This document shows, one piece after another, positions 44,390 to 53,300 of a DNA stretch of 64,000 nucleotides; positions within the stretch are counted from its first letter, which is position 1; every line of letters begins with the position of its first letter. The stretch spans positions 310,001 through 374,000 of the forward strand of contig JAPPIG010000084.1 in the NCBI GenBank assembly GCA_028820635.1, read 5' to 3'. The notes under the pieces were generated by a model. It saw nothing but the letters and a program-made list of their open reading frames with translations. It was not told the origin of the DNA and searched no databases. A program made the position numbers and the translations under genes. The DNA is from Candidatus Poribacteria bacterium (lineage in GTDB: Bacteria > Poribacteria > WGA-4E > WGA-3G).

Positions 44390-44913
44390 TTTTTATCCTT
44401 TGATATTAATCCGTATACTTCAATTTCCTGGGCGAAAGGTTTACCTAATGCTTTTCGTGGCATGATGCGTCCATATAGAGGTGAATATTGGGAGGCTATG
44501 CGTTTATCATCGGAGGTGCCGCCGATATAAATGCGTAATGATTGCGCTATAATACTCCTACGCATCTCAATTGCATTACCTCGGTTGTTATGAACTTCCA
44601 GAAGCGCTTGCCAACGCCCATCGCCTTCTAATTGCTTATACAAAATTGCATCTGTAATGTTTGTGCCACGGATGACAATACGATGGATTGCTTTTCGAGT
44701 AGGAAGTGTCAAATGAATCCATCTCCCTTTCGCGTATCCAACTGTTTGCAGATTACCATCTATCATTTCTGGAGATGTGCAAGTTACGCCTTCCGCAACC
44801 GCAAGGTTCTCCCATTCCTGAGGTTCAATTAACATCTGAAATGCTTTTGATTGACATCCCAAAACTACTACGCAAACACATATCAGTAGAAGAGAATATA
44901 GGTAACGCTTCAT
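44386..44913 (-). CDS. Lipoprotein with discoidin (F5/8 C)-like domain
   Basis: 175 aa, lipobox VLGC (Cys20). The body looks like a single beta-sandwich of the F5/8 C type: MIDGNLQTVGYAKGRWIHLTLPTRKAIHRIVIRGTNITDAILYKQ, that is, the 'DG...W..l.l......I..i.i' plan. Such domains bind carbohydrate or lipid surfaces. Its stop overlaps the start of the MBL-cupin fusion by 4 bases (ATGA), so it is the first gene of a two-gene unit and may present a ligand. Exact ligand unknown. Confidence 0.7.
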   Translation of the reverse strand: MKRYLYSLLLICVCVVVLGCQSKAFQMLIEPQEWENLAVAEGVTCTSPEMIDGNLQTVGYAKGRWIHLTLPTRKAIHRIVIRGTNITDAILYKQLEGDGRWQALLEVHNNRGNAIEMRRSIIAQSLRIYIGGTSDDKRIASQYSPLYGRIMPRKALGKPFAQEIEVYGLISKDKK

Positions 44914-45020
44914 AACTTTTCTCCGTTATTTTGTGTGATTCTCTGTAATTATATCACTCCAGAACTATTACGCATCAACCCCAATTTCATATTAAGATTA
45001 TACCATATTTCCGCTTTTAA

Positions 45021-45181
45021 GGTGTGTGAAGTTTTTGGCATGAATACTCTTTTTTCTTGTTGGAGGGGTTTTCAACCCAATAAATGCCATACGCGCATTT
45101 GGCGTTGATTCCGATAAATCGGGCTTACAAAGCCCTCCAACAAGAAAGATGACATGGTTAATGCCAAATATTTACACATCC
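45021..45181 (-). mobile_element. MITE-like repeat, family B, copy 2
   Basis: Reverse orientation relative to 9974-10132. Inner arms TTTCTTGTTGGAGGG (45053-45067) and CCCTCCAACAAGAAA (45133-45147) pair perfectly; outer ends GTGTGAAGTTTTTGGCAT (from 45024) and ATGCCAAATATTTACAC (to 45177) pair imperfectly. The core carries a family C unit (AAATGCCATACGCGCATTTGG). Confidence 0.65.
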
Positions 45182-45190
45182 GCTTTTAAT

Positions 45191-45219
45191 TTGACTTTTC
45201 TCTGCAATCTGTGTATACT
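45191..45219 (+). promoter_or_regulatory. Promoter of tRNA-Leu (CAG)
   Basis: TTGACT at 45191-45196, 17-base spacer, TATACT at 45214-45219; +1 near 45226, ten bases before the tRNA. Confidence 0.75.
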
Positions 45220-45235
45220 TGTATTATTCCTTAAA

Positions 45236-45322
45236 GCCGGGATGCTGGAATTTGGTAGACAGGCTAGATTCAGGTTCTAGTGTGCTTTTTTGCGCGTAAG
45301 GGTTCGAGTCCCTTTCCCGGCA
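45236..45322 (+). tRNA. tRNA-Leu (CAG)
   Basis: Acceptor GCCGGGA/TCCCGGC with A73, anticodon loop TTCAGGT, long variable arm. 87 bases, no encoded CCA. The stop codon of the convergent MFS gene follows within 3 bases. Confidence 0.95.
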
Positions 45323-45324
45323 TG

Positions 45325-46506
45325 CTATTCCCTTTGCAGTGTCTCTGGTACTAACCAGAGGAAGATACCAACCGCAAGGTAACCAATTCCTCCTAAAGCA
45401 AAACCCGAAAAGCCCAATCCAAACCAATCAGCGATATTTCCAACAACAACGGGTCCTGCAGCACCACCAAAATCCCCAGTGATTCGCCACAATCCAAGGA
45501 ACTCTCCAGTGCCCTCCTTCGGTGCCAAATCTGCACCAAGCGTCATCATTGTCCCCGATGCGATTCCGTTACCAAATCGCATTACAATTGCCGCCAATAG
45601 CAGCCATGTAAATGTATCCGTAAACGGCATTAACGCCATACCCGTAGCAAAGATACATATACCCGGCACCGTAGCGTATCGTCTACCGAAACGATCCATC
45701 ATAAACCCAGCCACAGGGAACATTGACATATCAACTGCCGAAGAAATCATCTCCACTGATCGGACACCGCGTGTGTCTAAACCGACGACGAATTTGGCAT
45801 AAAGCGGAATGATAATATGGCATCCGCGCCGCAACGTCTGAACACAAACCTGCCCAATCCCCGCTGTAGCCAAGAGTTCAAAATGCTGTTTTGATACATG
45901 AAGAAGTTGTGTTAGATAGGGTTGTTGCGCTTGTTGAGGTTGAGTCTTTGACTTCTGTTTTGTGCCAGGTATAGAGAAGAGACAGATGATTAACGTCAGC
46001 ACAGCAAATGCTGTATATACGAAAAACGGGAGACGCAGGTTCGCCCCAAGGAAGATTACCCCAAATTTGCCAGCGAAAGTTCCCATTCGGTTAACACCAC
46101 CGAACAGCGCAATAGAACTTCCCCGTTTTGCCAGCGGAATTACATCTGCCATATAGGCATGACGAGAGAGCATCCACAATGCATTACCGATGCCTCCAAC
46201 TAACTGCGCCCCGAAAAGATGCCAAATGTTTCGGGCTGTTCCCATACCAATTGCTGAAAAACCTATCATTAACAAGCCAAGCAGCATCGCAGGTTTTCTG
46301 CCGATTCGCTCTACTAACACACCAGCAGGAATATTCCCCACAACGCCAACTGCAATAACGAAAGTTGTCAACGTATAGGATAACTCAAACGATTTGATAT
46401 AGATAGAAAGTGTTGGAGAGATGATTCCCGCGCCTGTTGAAAGAAGCAACGCGGGGAGATAGATGGGCAGGATCAACGATACCCGACTGAAATTACTTGA
46501 TGCCAA
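45325..46506 (-). CDS. Major facilitator superfamily transporter
   Basis: 393 aa, 12 predicted helices, central loop (PGTKQKSKTQPQQAQQP) between helices 6 and 7. MFS motif A between helices 2 and 3 (AGVLVERIGRKPAMLLG) and its repeat GFMMDRFGRRYATVPG in the second half. The start is a TTG at 46506 with GGGAG about 10 bases upstream; I found no in-frame ATG that keeps helix 1. Drug/H+ or sugar exporter type cannot be decided. The gene ends next to tRNA-Leu (CAG). Confidence 0.9.
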   Translation of the reverse strand: MASSNFSRVSLILPIYLPALLLSTGAGIISPTLSIYIKSFELSYTLTTFVIAVGVVGNIPAGVLVERIGRKPAMLLGLLMIGFSAIGMGTARNIWHLFGAQLVGGIGNALWMLSRHAYMADVIPLAKRGSSIALFGGVNRMGTFAGKFGVIFLGANLRLPFFVYTAFAVLTLIICLFSIPGTKQKSKTQPQQAQQPYLTQLLHVSKQHFELLATAGIGQVCVQTLRRGCHIIIPLYAKFVVGLDTRGVRSVEMISSAVDMSMFPVAGFMMDRFGRRYATVPGICIFATGMALMPFTDTFTWLLLAAIVMRFGNGIASGTMMTLGADLAPKEGTGEFLGLWRITGDFGGAAGPVVVGNIADWFGLGFSGFALGGIGYLAVGIFLWLVPETLQRE

Positions 46507-46560
46507 ATTTGAGCGACTCCCTTAGTGCTTAGTCAAGTACTAATTGATGATCTTGAAGTA

Positions 46561-46626
46561 GTCGGGAATCGGAGTTCCTTCCTACCATAAGCGGTTCATC
46601 GGTAGGAGCGATCTCCGAATCGCGAC
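46561..46626. repeat. REP-like repeat, family A
   Basis: GTCGGGAATCGGAGTTCCTT and partner GTAGGAGCGATCTCC..AATCGCGAC (46602-46626), between the macro-domain and MFS genes. The interval 46507-46757 has no gene. Confidence 0.8.
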
Positions 46627-46757
46627 CTCCAACAATACGTTGACAAAGCATTAGGCACGTCGGAGGTTTTGCATAATAGGCACGTCTTGTAAGCATAATC
46701 GGAGCGGGAACATGTTCAACGTTAGGTGAAATTTATCTATGCGAAAAAACTTGTTGT

Positions 46758-47300
46758 TCAAAAAGCCGAAAGCGCGTCCGAATAATAACCATAAGTAGCA
46801 TCATCAAATAAAACAAACTGGATTAGTTCTGGCATCGTAGCGTTACTTTCTGCTAAATCACGAATTGTCTCAAGTGCCACAGTCGCCGCTTTCTCTGTCG
46901 GGTATCCATAAACTCCCGTGCTGATTGATGGAAAAGCGATTGATTTCACACCGTTTTCTGCAGCTAACTGAAGACTCTCTTTATAACAACTCGCGAGAAG
47001 CGTAGCTTCATCCGCATCGCCTCCGCTCCAAATTGGACCGACAGTGTGAATGATATATTGTGCAGGCAGGTTGCCGCCAGTAGTGATAACCGCAGTGCCT
47101 GTTGGACAACCGCCTTGACGCTCTCGAATCTCATCGCATTCCTTCACGACTTCGTCACCACCTGCGCGACGAATCGCTCCGTCTACACCGCCACCACCGA
47201 TTAGTTTTTCGTTTGCTGCGTTTACAATCGCATCCACTTCTGCTTTCGTTATATCACCTTGAATAAGTTCTAATGTGGTTTCTGATAAATGTTTCTGCAT
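46758..47300 (-). CDS. ymdB: Macro-domain protein, O-acetyl-ADP-ribose deacetylase type
   Basis: 180 aa from ATG 47300 (AGGAG 7 bases upstream; the longer start at 47336 has none). The macro-domain landmarks are complete: LIQGDITKAEVDAIVNAANEKLIGGGGVDGAIRRAGG, CPTGTAVITTGGNLPAQYIIHTVGPIW and SIAFPSISTGVYGYP. The Asn and Asp of the YmdB active site (NAANE and GGGGVDG) are kept. It removes acetyl or ADP-ribosyl groups. It overlaps nothing, but its leader overlaps the DUF58 gene end region. Confidence 0.93.
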   Translation of the reverse strand: MQKHLSETTLELIQGDITKAEVDAIVNAANEKLIGGGGVDGAIRRAGGDEVVKECDEIRERQGGCPTGTAVITTGGNLPAQYIIHTVGPIWSGGDADEATLLASCYKESLQLAAENGVKSIAFPSISTGVYGYPTEKAATVALETIRDLAESNATMPELIQFVLFDDATYGYYSDALSAF

Positions 47301-47332
47301 ATAATTTCTCCTCGCTAAGTGCCCTGTAATGT

Positions 47333-48217
47333 TCAATATCTTCGCTGAATAAAACCTGTGCGTTGCATATCTCGCAAAATAACAGACTCAAAGGGGATAT
47401 CTGTGCTTATGCGCCCATAACCGATACCTCGCTCTGTGCAGAATCGGTCTAAGTTTTCACAGAATTCTCTTTGTCGGTTTCGGTAGTGTGCAATTGTCTC
47501 TTCGTTGACTGCAATCTCTTTTCTTTCACCTGTTTCAGCATCTTCTAATTGCCATTCACCAGCAGGCGGTGGATCAATTTCTTCGAGGCATTGAACATGA
47601 ATTAATGTCAACGCAAATCCACGTCCTAACAACGAATTAATACCCTCCGCATACCCTCCAGAATCTAAAAAATCGCTCAGAATGATCGCTACACCTGCTT
47701 GAGGTTGGGATGCCGCCAAATGCTTCAGGCATTCTGTCAACTGTGTTGTACCGCCTGCTTCAATTGTTGAAAGTGCTTTTTGAAAACGCGAGTATTGTGA
47801 TTTTCCGTAAGTGGGGGGCAGCGCTGAAAACAGATGATCTGCTAACGTAAAAAGTGCTACACGATCCGAATTCGCTAAAGCAATATAGCCTAACGATGCA
47901 GCAATCTGTTTTACATAGCTTAACTTTGCAGGTTCGCCAAACTGCATAGACTGACTTGTATCTATCAAAATGGAGATTGCTAATTCCTGGTCCGCTTGGA
48001 ATAATTTAATAAACAGCTTTTCCAAACGTGCGTAAACGTTCCAATCAAGATAACGCAAATCATCGCCATGTTCATAGAGGCGATAATCGGCAAATTCAAC
48101 CCCTGTTCCACGGTTGAGACTGCGACGATCCCCTCTAAATTTCCCACGAAACGGTTGTTGGCAATGGATACGTAACTGCTCAAGCTTGGTGAGAAATTCA
48201 GGACTTAACATGGTCAT
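47333..48217 (-). CDS. DUF58 / vWA-like domain protein
   Basis: 294 aa. The DUF58 signature RGDRRSLNRGTGVEFADYRLYEHGDDLRYLDWNVYARLEKLFIKLF is followed by a von Willebrand A-type MIDAS (ILIDTSQSMQFG). Such proteins usually sit with MoxR ATPases; none is seen here within the window. Its 3' end is 33 bases from the start of the macro-domain gene, so the pair may be co-transcribed. The upstream neighbour is the LRR protein, 6 bases away from its ATG. Confidence 0.92.
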   Translation of the reverse strand: MTMLSPEFLTKLEQLRIHCQQPFRGKFRGDRRSLNRGTGVEFADYRLYEHGDDLRYLDWNVYARLEKLFIKLFQADQELAISILIDTSQSMQFGEPAKLSYVKQIAASLGYIALANSDRVALFTLADHLFSALPPTYGKSQYSRFQKALSTIEAGGTTQLTECLKHLAASQPQAGVAIILSDFLDSGGYAEGINSLLGRGFALTLIHVQCLEEIDPPPAGEWQLEDAETGERKEIAVNEETIAHYRNRQREFCENLDRFCTERGIGYGRISTDIPFESVILRDMQRTGFIQRRY

Positions 48218-48223
48218 TTGATA

Positions 48224-50344
48224 CTATTTCAGGATCAGCATCTTCCGCGTCGCAGTAAATTTCCCTGCAGTAAGCGTATAAAAATAGATACCGCTCGCTA
48301 TAGATTCACCAATCTCATTTTTGCCATCCCAATGTGCTGCGCGGTTCCGCGTCTTATATATACCTGCAGGCTGATGCCCTAATGTCAAGGTTCGCACGAC
48401 TTTCCCTGTCGCAGAATGGATAGTCAAAACCACCTCAGTAGGTGCTGCTAACTGGTAAGGTATCCATGTTTCCGGATTGAATGGGTTCGGGTAATTCGCA
48501 AACAGTACTGTTTTCTTTACTTCCTTTACCGCTTTCTTTTTTGTCAAAGATACTAAGAGATTCTCTAAATTCGTTATACCCTTCCGGAATTCGATTGAGC
48601 CATCATAACCTGCCCATGCGAGTTTTATCCAACCTTGTATCATTTCAGGAGAGAGCGCGGCAGGAGCATCTGCCTGAATGTTTATGTGTTGTGCAACCGC
48701 AATAAGGTCCGAAATGTCAATAACTCCATCGTTAGTTAGATCAAAACTGGAACTTTGAGGCTTGAGCTCTCGTCCAAAATAGAATGCTATCTCAATCATA
48801 TCAAGGATACTGACTCTTCCATCACCATTCAAATCCGCGCGGTGAGGTACTGGCGGCTGATAATTCGGGATACGCACATCAAATTCCGCAGCAGGATCAA
48901 GCCCAAAAAAGCCTGACCACCAACCTTTCCCCTCGTACACGGCAACTAACAAGAAATTTTCTCCGCGTTTCAGCACAATACCAACAATATCTTGATAATC
49001 GTCAGCATCTCGATCTACAGCCTTATTATGCACTAATTCACCGTTGAGCCATACCTTTACAGCGTCACCGCTACCCACAAACATTGTTGACGGTTGTTCC
49101 CGCGGAGAATCCAAGATAATTGAACCGTATGCCACATGATGGTTTACATCATCTATGCCAAGCCCTATTTCGTTTACAAGCTCATTGATGTTATTGCCAC
49201 CTCTGCGGGGGAGTTCACCAATCTTCCATTCCTTTTTCCCAACGGAAGCACCTGGAACAGCACCTTGTGTCGCAACCATCTCTTCCGTTATCGCGCCATC
49301 AGTTGCTTGTTCTAAAAAATCTGTGCCAGATTTTGCTGCTGCCGATCCTGACAATTCGCCAGTCGGGGCTATCACCCACAACCACGGACCCCTTATTTTC
49401 GGTGCATCAACATTGTTGATACCTATGACAATTGCCCCTCTACGAATCGCCGCATTTAACGGCAAAAAATTCTCTATATCATTATTCTCAAGATTTATAA
49501 ATATCAAATTATGCAATTCTGCAAGCGGAGAAACATCCCATATCTCGTTCTGATTTAGACTCAAGCGGGTCAAACCTGTTAAACTCGCTAACGGAGATAT
49601 ATCCTCAATGTCGTTATTGGCGAGATGCAACTCCCTCAAACCTGTTAATCCCTCCAAAGCAGAAAGGTCCGATATCTCTCCGTTATTAATCTCAATAAAC
49701 TGTAGTTTAGGTAAACTTGCCAAGGGTTTAAGATCTAATATACGGGTCTCCGAGGCGCGAAAATTTCTCAAACTAATTAATCCCACCAGCGGTGACAAGT
49801 CAGCGGGTGGGTTGTTGTTCATCGTTAAATTCACCAGTCTTATTAAACCAGAGAGCGGTTTAAGGTCCCTAATCACGTTATTCGAAATATTTAGATTTTC
49901 TAAATTGACTAATTTCGCCAGTGGCAAAAGATTAGATATCGAATTGTTATCAATGGACAGTTCTTCCAGTGTGATTTTGCCAGCGAGAGGTGAAATATCA
50001 GTTAATGCGTTTTCTCCTAATTGCAATTCATTTAGTTGAGTCAATTCCGCAAGTTCAGATATGTCATCTATCACATTATTGCGAAGGTCAAGTTCTTGTA
50101 GGTTTATAGCAAACGCAAGTCCTGTTAGATCTGTAATCTCGCTGTCCCGCGCTTCAAGGTTCACCAACGTTTCCATATCTTCCTCGGCAATCGCGGCACC
50201 TGGTGTTTTACCGAGTCTTTCTTCAATTGCATCCCGCAGATTTGGGTCAGGAATATTAACGGTTTGTGCCGATGTAACCAACGGAATGGTGAAAAGCACC
50301 ACCCAAAATATAATTACACATGTCAATAATTTCATTCGTAGCAT
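48224..50344 (-). CDS. Secreted LRR/dockerin protein with C-terminal sorting domain
   Basis: 706 aa. ATG 50344 has AGGAG 7 bases upstream. Signal peptide (LLTCVIIFWVVLFTIPLVTSAQ). Residues about 30-330: internalin-like 22-residue leucine-rich repeats (for example LTGLRELHLANNDIEDISPLAS). Residues about 335-495: a beta-rich domain with VKVWLNGELVHNKAVDRDADDYQD. Residues 500-552: two dockerin-type Ca loops (DLNGDGRVSILDMIEIA and DLTNDGVIDISDLIAVA). Residues 615-706: the C-terminal domain opening NYPNPFNPETWIPYQL and ending ASGIYFYTLTAGKFTATRKMLILK, as in type IX-like sorted proteins. Likely a surface adhesin that binds a cohesin by its dockerin. It heads a minus-strand series with the DUF58 and macro genes downstream. 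Confidence 0.88.
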   Translation of the reverse strand: MLRMKLLTCVIIFWVVLFTIPLVTSAQTVNIPDPNLRDAIEERLGKTPGAAIAEEDMETLVNLEARDSEITDLTGLAFAINLQELDLRNNVIDDISELAELTQLNELQLGENALTDISPLAGKITLEELSIDNNSISNLLPLAKLVNLENLNISNNVIRDLKPLSGLIRLVNLTMNNNPPADLSPLVGLISLRNFRASETRILDLKPLASLPKLQFIEINNGEISDLSALEGLTGLRELHLANNDIEDISPLASLTGLTRLSLNQNEIWDVSPLAELHNLIFINLENNDIENFLPLNAAIRRGAIVIGINNVDAPKIRGPWLWVIAPTGELSGSAAAKSGTDFLEQATDGAITEEMVATQGAVPGASVGKKEWKIGELPRRGGNNINELVNEIGLGIDDVNHHVAYGSIILDSPREQPSTMFVGSGDAVKVWLNGELVHNKAVDRDADDYQDIVGIVLKRGENFLLVAVYEGKGWWSGFFGLDPAAEFDVRIPNYQPPVPHRADLNGDGRVSILDMIEIAFYFGRELKPQSSSFDLTNDGVIDISDLIAVAQHINIQADAPAALSPEMIQGWIKLAWAGYDGSIEFRKGITNLENLLVSLTKKKAVKEVKKTVLFANYPNPFNPETWIPYQLAAPTEVVLTIHSATGKVVRTLTLGHQPAGIYKTRNRAAHWDGKNEIGESIASGIYFYTLTAGKFTATRKMLILK

Positions 50345-50367
50345 TCATTCTCTCCTGTTATAAGATA

Positions 50368-50388
50368 GGCGCGCTTTAGTAGCGCGCC
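50368..50388 (-). terminator. GC-rich hairpin between two surface-protein genes
   Basis: GGCGCGCT (50368-50375), loop TTAGT, AGCGCGCC (50381-50388). It lies 6 bases after the stop of the 1396-aa gene and before the LRR gene, so it probably ends the first transcript. Same stem type as 21326-21348. Confidence 0.6.
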
Positions 50389-50394
50389 ATGAAA

Positions 50395-53300
50395 TTATTT
50401 CATCAATAACATCTTTCGGGTAGCAGTGAAATCTCCTGCCGTGAACATATAGAAATAGATACCGCTTGCGACAGATTCACCGATCTCGTTTTTGCCATCC
50501 CAATACACCGCACGACCACGACTCTGATAGATGCCAGCAGCCTGATGTCCTAACACCAATGACCGAACGACTGTACCGTTCGCAGCATAGATGGTTAAAG
50601 TAACATCAGCAGGCTTTGCAAGGTGATACGGTATCCATGTCTCCGGATTGAACGGATTCGGATAGTTCATAAGTAACGCTGTTTTCTCTGGCACAGCGAT
50701 AGTCTCCAAAAGTCTCTGGAGATTCGCAATGCCTCGTCGGAAGGCAATAGAACCGTCATCTACAAGTTGTGCCTGTTTTATCCAAGATTGTACCATAGCA
50801 GGTGTTAATTTCTCACTATCCATCGCGACAAGGGACGGAGCGGCGGCGGCGAAATTCCGTGCCACAACGATGAGATCTAATATGTTAATAATCCCATCGC
50901 CGTTTACGTCAGCTTCTGGATTGGTAGATACATCAGCGTTTAAGGATTGCGCTACTTGAATCAGATCAAGAACGTTCACTTGTCCATCCTTATTTACATC
51001 CCACGCTGGTCTGATAGGCTCACCCTCCACAGTGATGAGATACTCCGGTGGAATTGAAGGAAGGGGATCACCGAAGCTGGAACCTGCCTCAAAGTTTTCC
51101 AGTGTTAATAGGCATTCGCCGGGACCAATCACATTGAAACTCACCGAGCACAACGTGCCTTTTCCACTGACCCCACCTTCGATGCGCAAGGCACGGATAC
51201 CCGTGATTTTACCGGTTTCATTATCAATTGTGCCACCACTGAAATGGGTATCTTCGTCCTCTGACATCAGGAAATCACCCTCGCTCATCTCAACTGCCTC
51301 AAGCACGTCAGCATTAAACACAAGGTCCGCTTGCCATCCTGCTAAATTTCTCACATTTTCTGTGTTCAGATGCAGTGTAAACATATCCCCAACTTCAAAA
51401 CTTGTAGCATCCGTGTCAAACAAAAATCTTGTGCCTTCACGGAACAAATCATATTCAGCGTCAAGTGCAAAACCAAAATGACCGCTAAAACTACCATGTC
51501 CGTGATTGTCAAGAGCAACTAACAATACGTTTTGCCCTTGTTCCAGCGTGACAGGGAAAAAATCTTCAAAATCGTTTGCCCCACGATTAACGAAGGCTTG
51601 GTGAACCAACTCACCGTTAAGCCATACCTTGACAGAATCACTGCTGCCGACGAACATAGATAGCTGCTGTTCTCGCGGAGAATCTATGGTGACAGCACCG
51701 TAAACGATATGGTCATATATCTCTTCGCCTGTTCCCCAACCGAGTGATTCCGTCATTTCATTGATGTTATTTCCGCCCGATCCAAGCGAGTGCCATGTCC
51801 ATGTACTCTCCCCAACGGCCTTTCCTGCTGTCGGTCCATTGGCGGAAACCTTTACTTCCGTTGCAGCACCACCAGTTGCGCGCGCCAGAAAATCTGTACG
51901 TGTATCCAATCGTGTCCCCGGAACTATTGCCCATAACCAAGGTCCTCTTATCTTTGGACCGCCGGTGGGGAACCCTGGATTCCCGACCATTCGCACAAAT
52001 GTCTTATCGGATAAACCATCTAAAGACGTAAAGTCAGAAATCGCGTTGTTACGAAGGTCTAACCGTTCCAAGTTACTTAAATTGCTGAGCGCCGACACGT
52101 CTGATATAACATTGTTTTCAAGGTACAAGACATTCAATCTTGTCAAACCCGCAAGTGGCTTAACATCTGTTATCAGATTAGCATCAAGATTTAAAATCGT
52201 CAGATTTTTTAAATTGCTCAACGGTGTTAGGTCACTTATTGCGTTATTTACTAATTCCAACCATTCCAACTGTGTAAATTCTGACAGTGGGGTAAGGTCT
52301 GAAATAGTACATCCGTGAATTTCCAACCGTCTCAAAGATTTCAACCCTTGCAATGATGGCATCTCGGTTATATTTCTATCGTTGCCATATTCTATCCACT
52401 CTAACCTTGGTAAAGATGCCAACGGAGTGAAATCTGACACAGGTGTGCGCCAAGCATCTATCCTCTCTAAACTTGTTAAGTCCACAAGCGGTGACACATC
52501 CGTTACAGGATTGCCTGAAATCCCCACGCCTTGCAATTTTGTTAACTTCTTCAAAGGAGATAAATCGGTTATCTGATTCTGCTCAAGTCCTAACCAATCC
52601 ACTCGAGTTAAGTTTTCCAATGGGGTGATGTCTGTTATCTGGTTACCGCGCAGCTTGATGTTATTCAGTTTAGTTAAACCTGCCAACGGAGATAAGTCTG
52701 ATATAGCGTTGCGCCGAAATTCTATCCGTTCAAGGTTTTCGGCAAACTGAAGCCCACTTAAATCACTAATCCCTTGCTCGTCTGCTACAATAATTCGCAA
52801 TCTTTTCATATCTATCGGAGTAATTGTCGCATCAGGTGACATGTTGAGGGTACGCCTAATTGCATCGCGTAGGTTCAAGTCAGGCATAATAACTACGCCA
52901 CTGATAGGATCGTCTCGATCATCTGGTTCTGGTAGTAAGACATCATCATATATCGTAGAAACCACTTCAGGGAAACCTGCTGTCCACGCATCTCGTTGCA
53001 TCTGTCCGTTTTCAACCGTTAGTTGTACTAAACCTAAGTCTTGTAGACGCGAATCATTATTTATCCTATCAAGGAAATCTGCTGTTTCAAATCCAACAGC
53101 GGCTGCAGCGTGTACTGCATCTAACGGACTATTAAACGCTTCATAGAAACGATGCACTGGTTCAATATCTTTAACGTCACCACCTGCCGCTTCGAGTGCT
53201 ATCCGATAACGCTCCGCATCCTTGTTTACAAGCGCATCCATCTCCGATTTTTCCACATAGAGGCGCAGTGCATGCTCTCTACCGGGTAGATTCGCATTCG

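Noticed and set aside
49155..52318. Several plus-strand frames opposite the LRR genes
   Set aside because: They arise from the regular leucine-rich repeats on the minus strand; composition is unnatural and no start context is seen.
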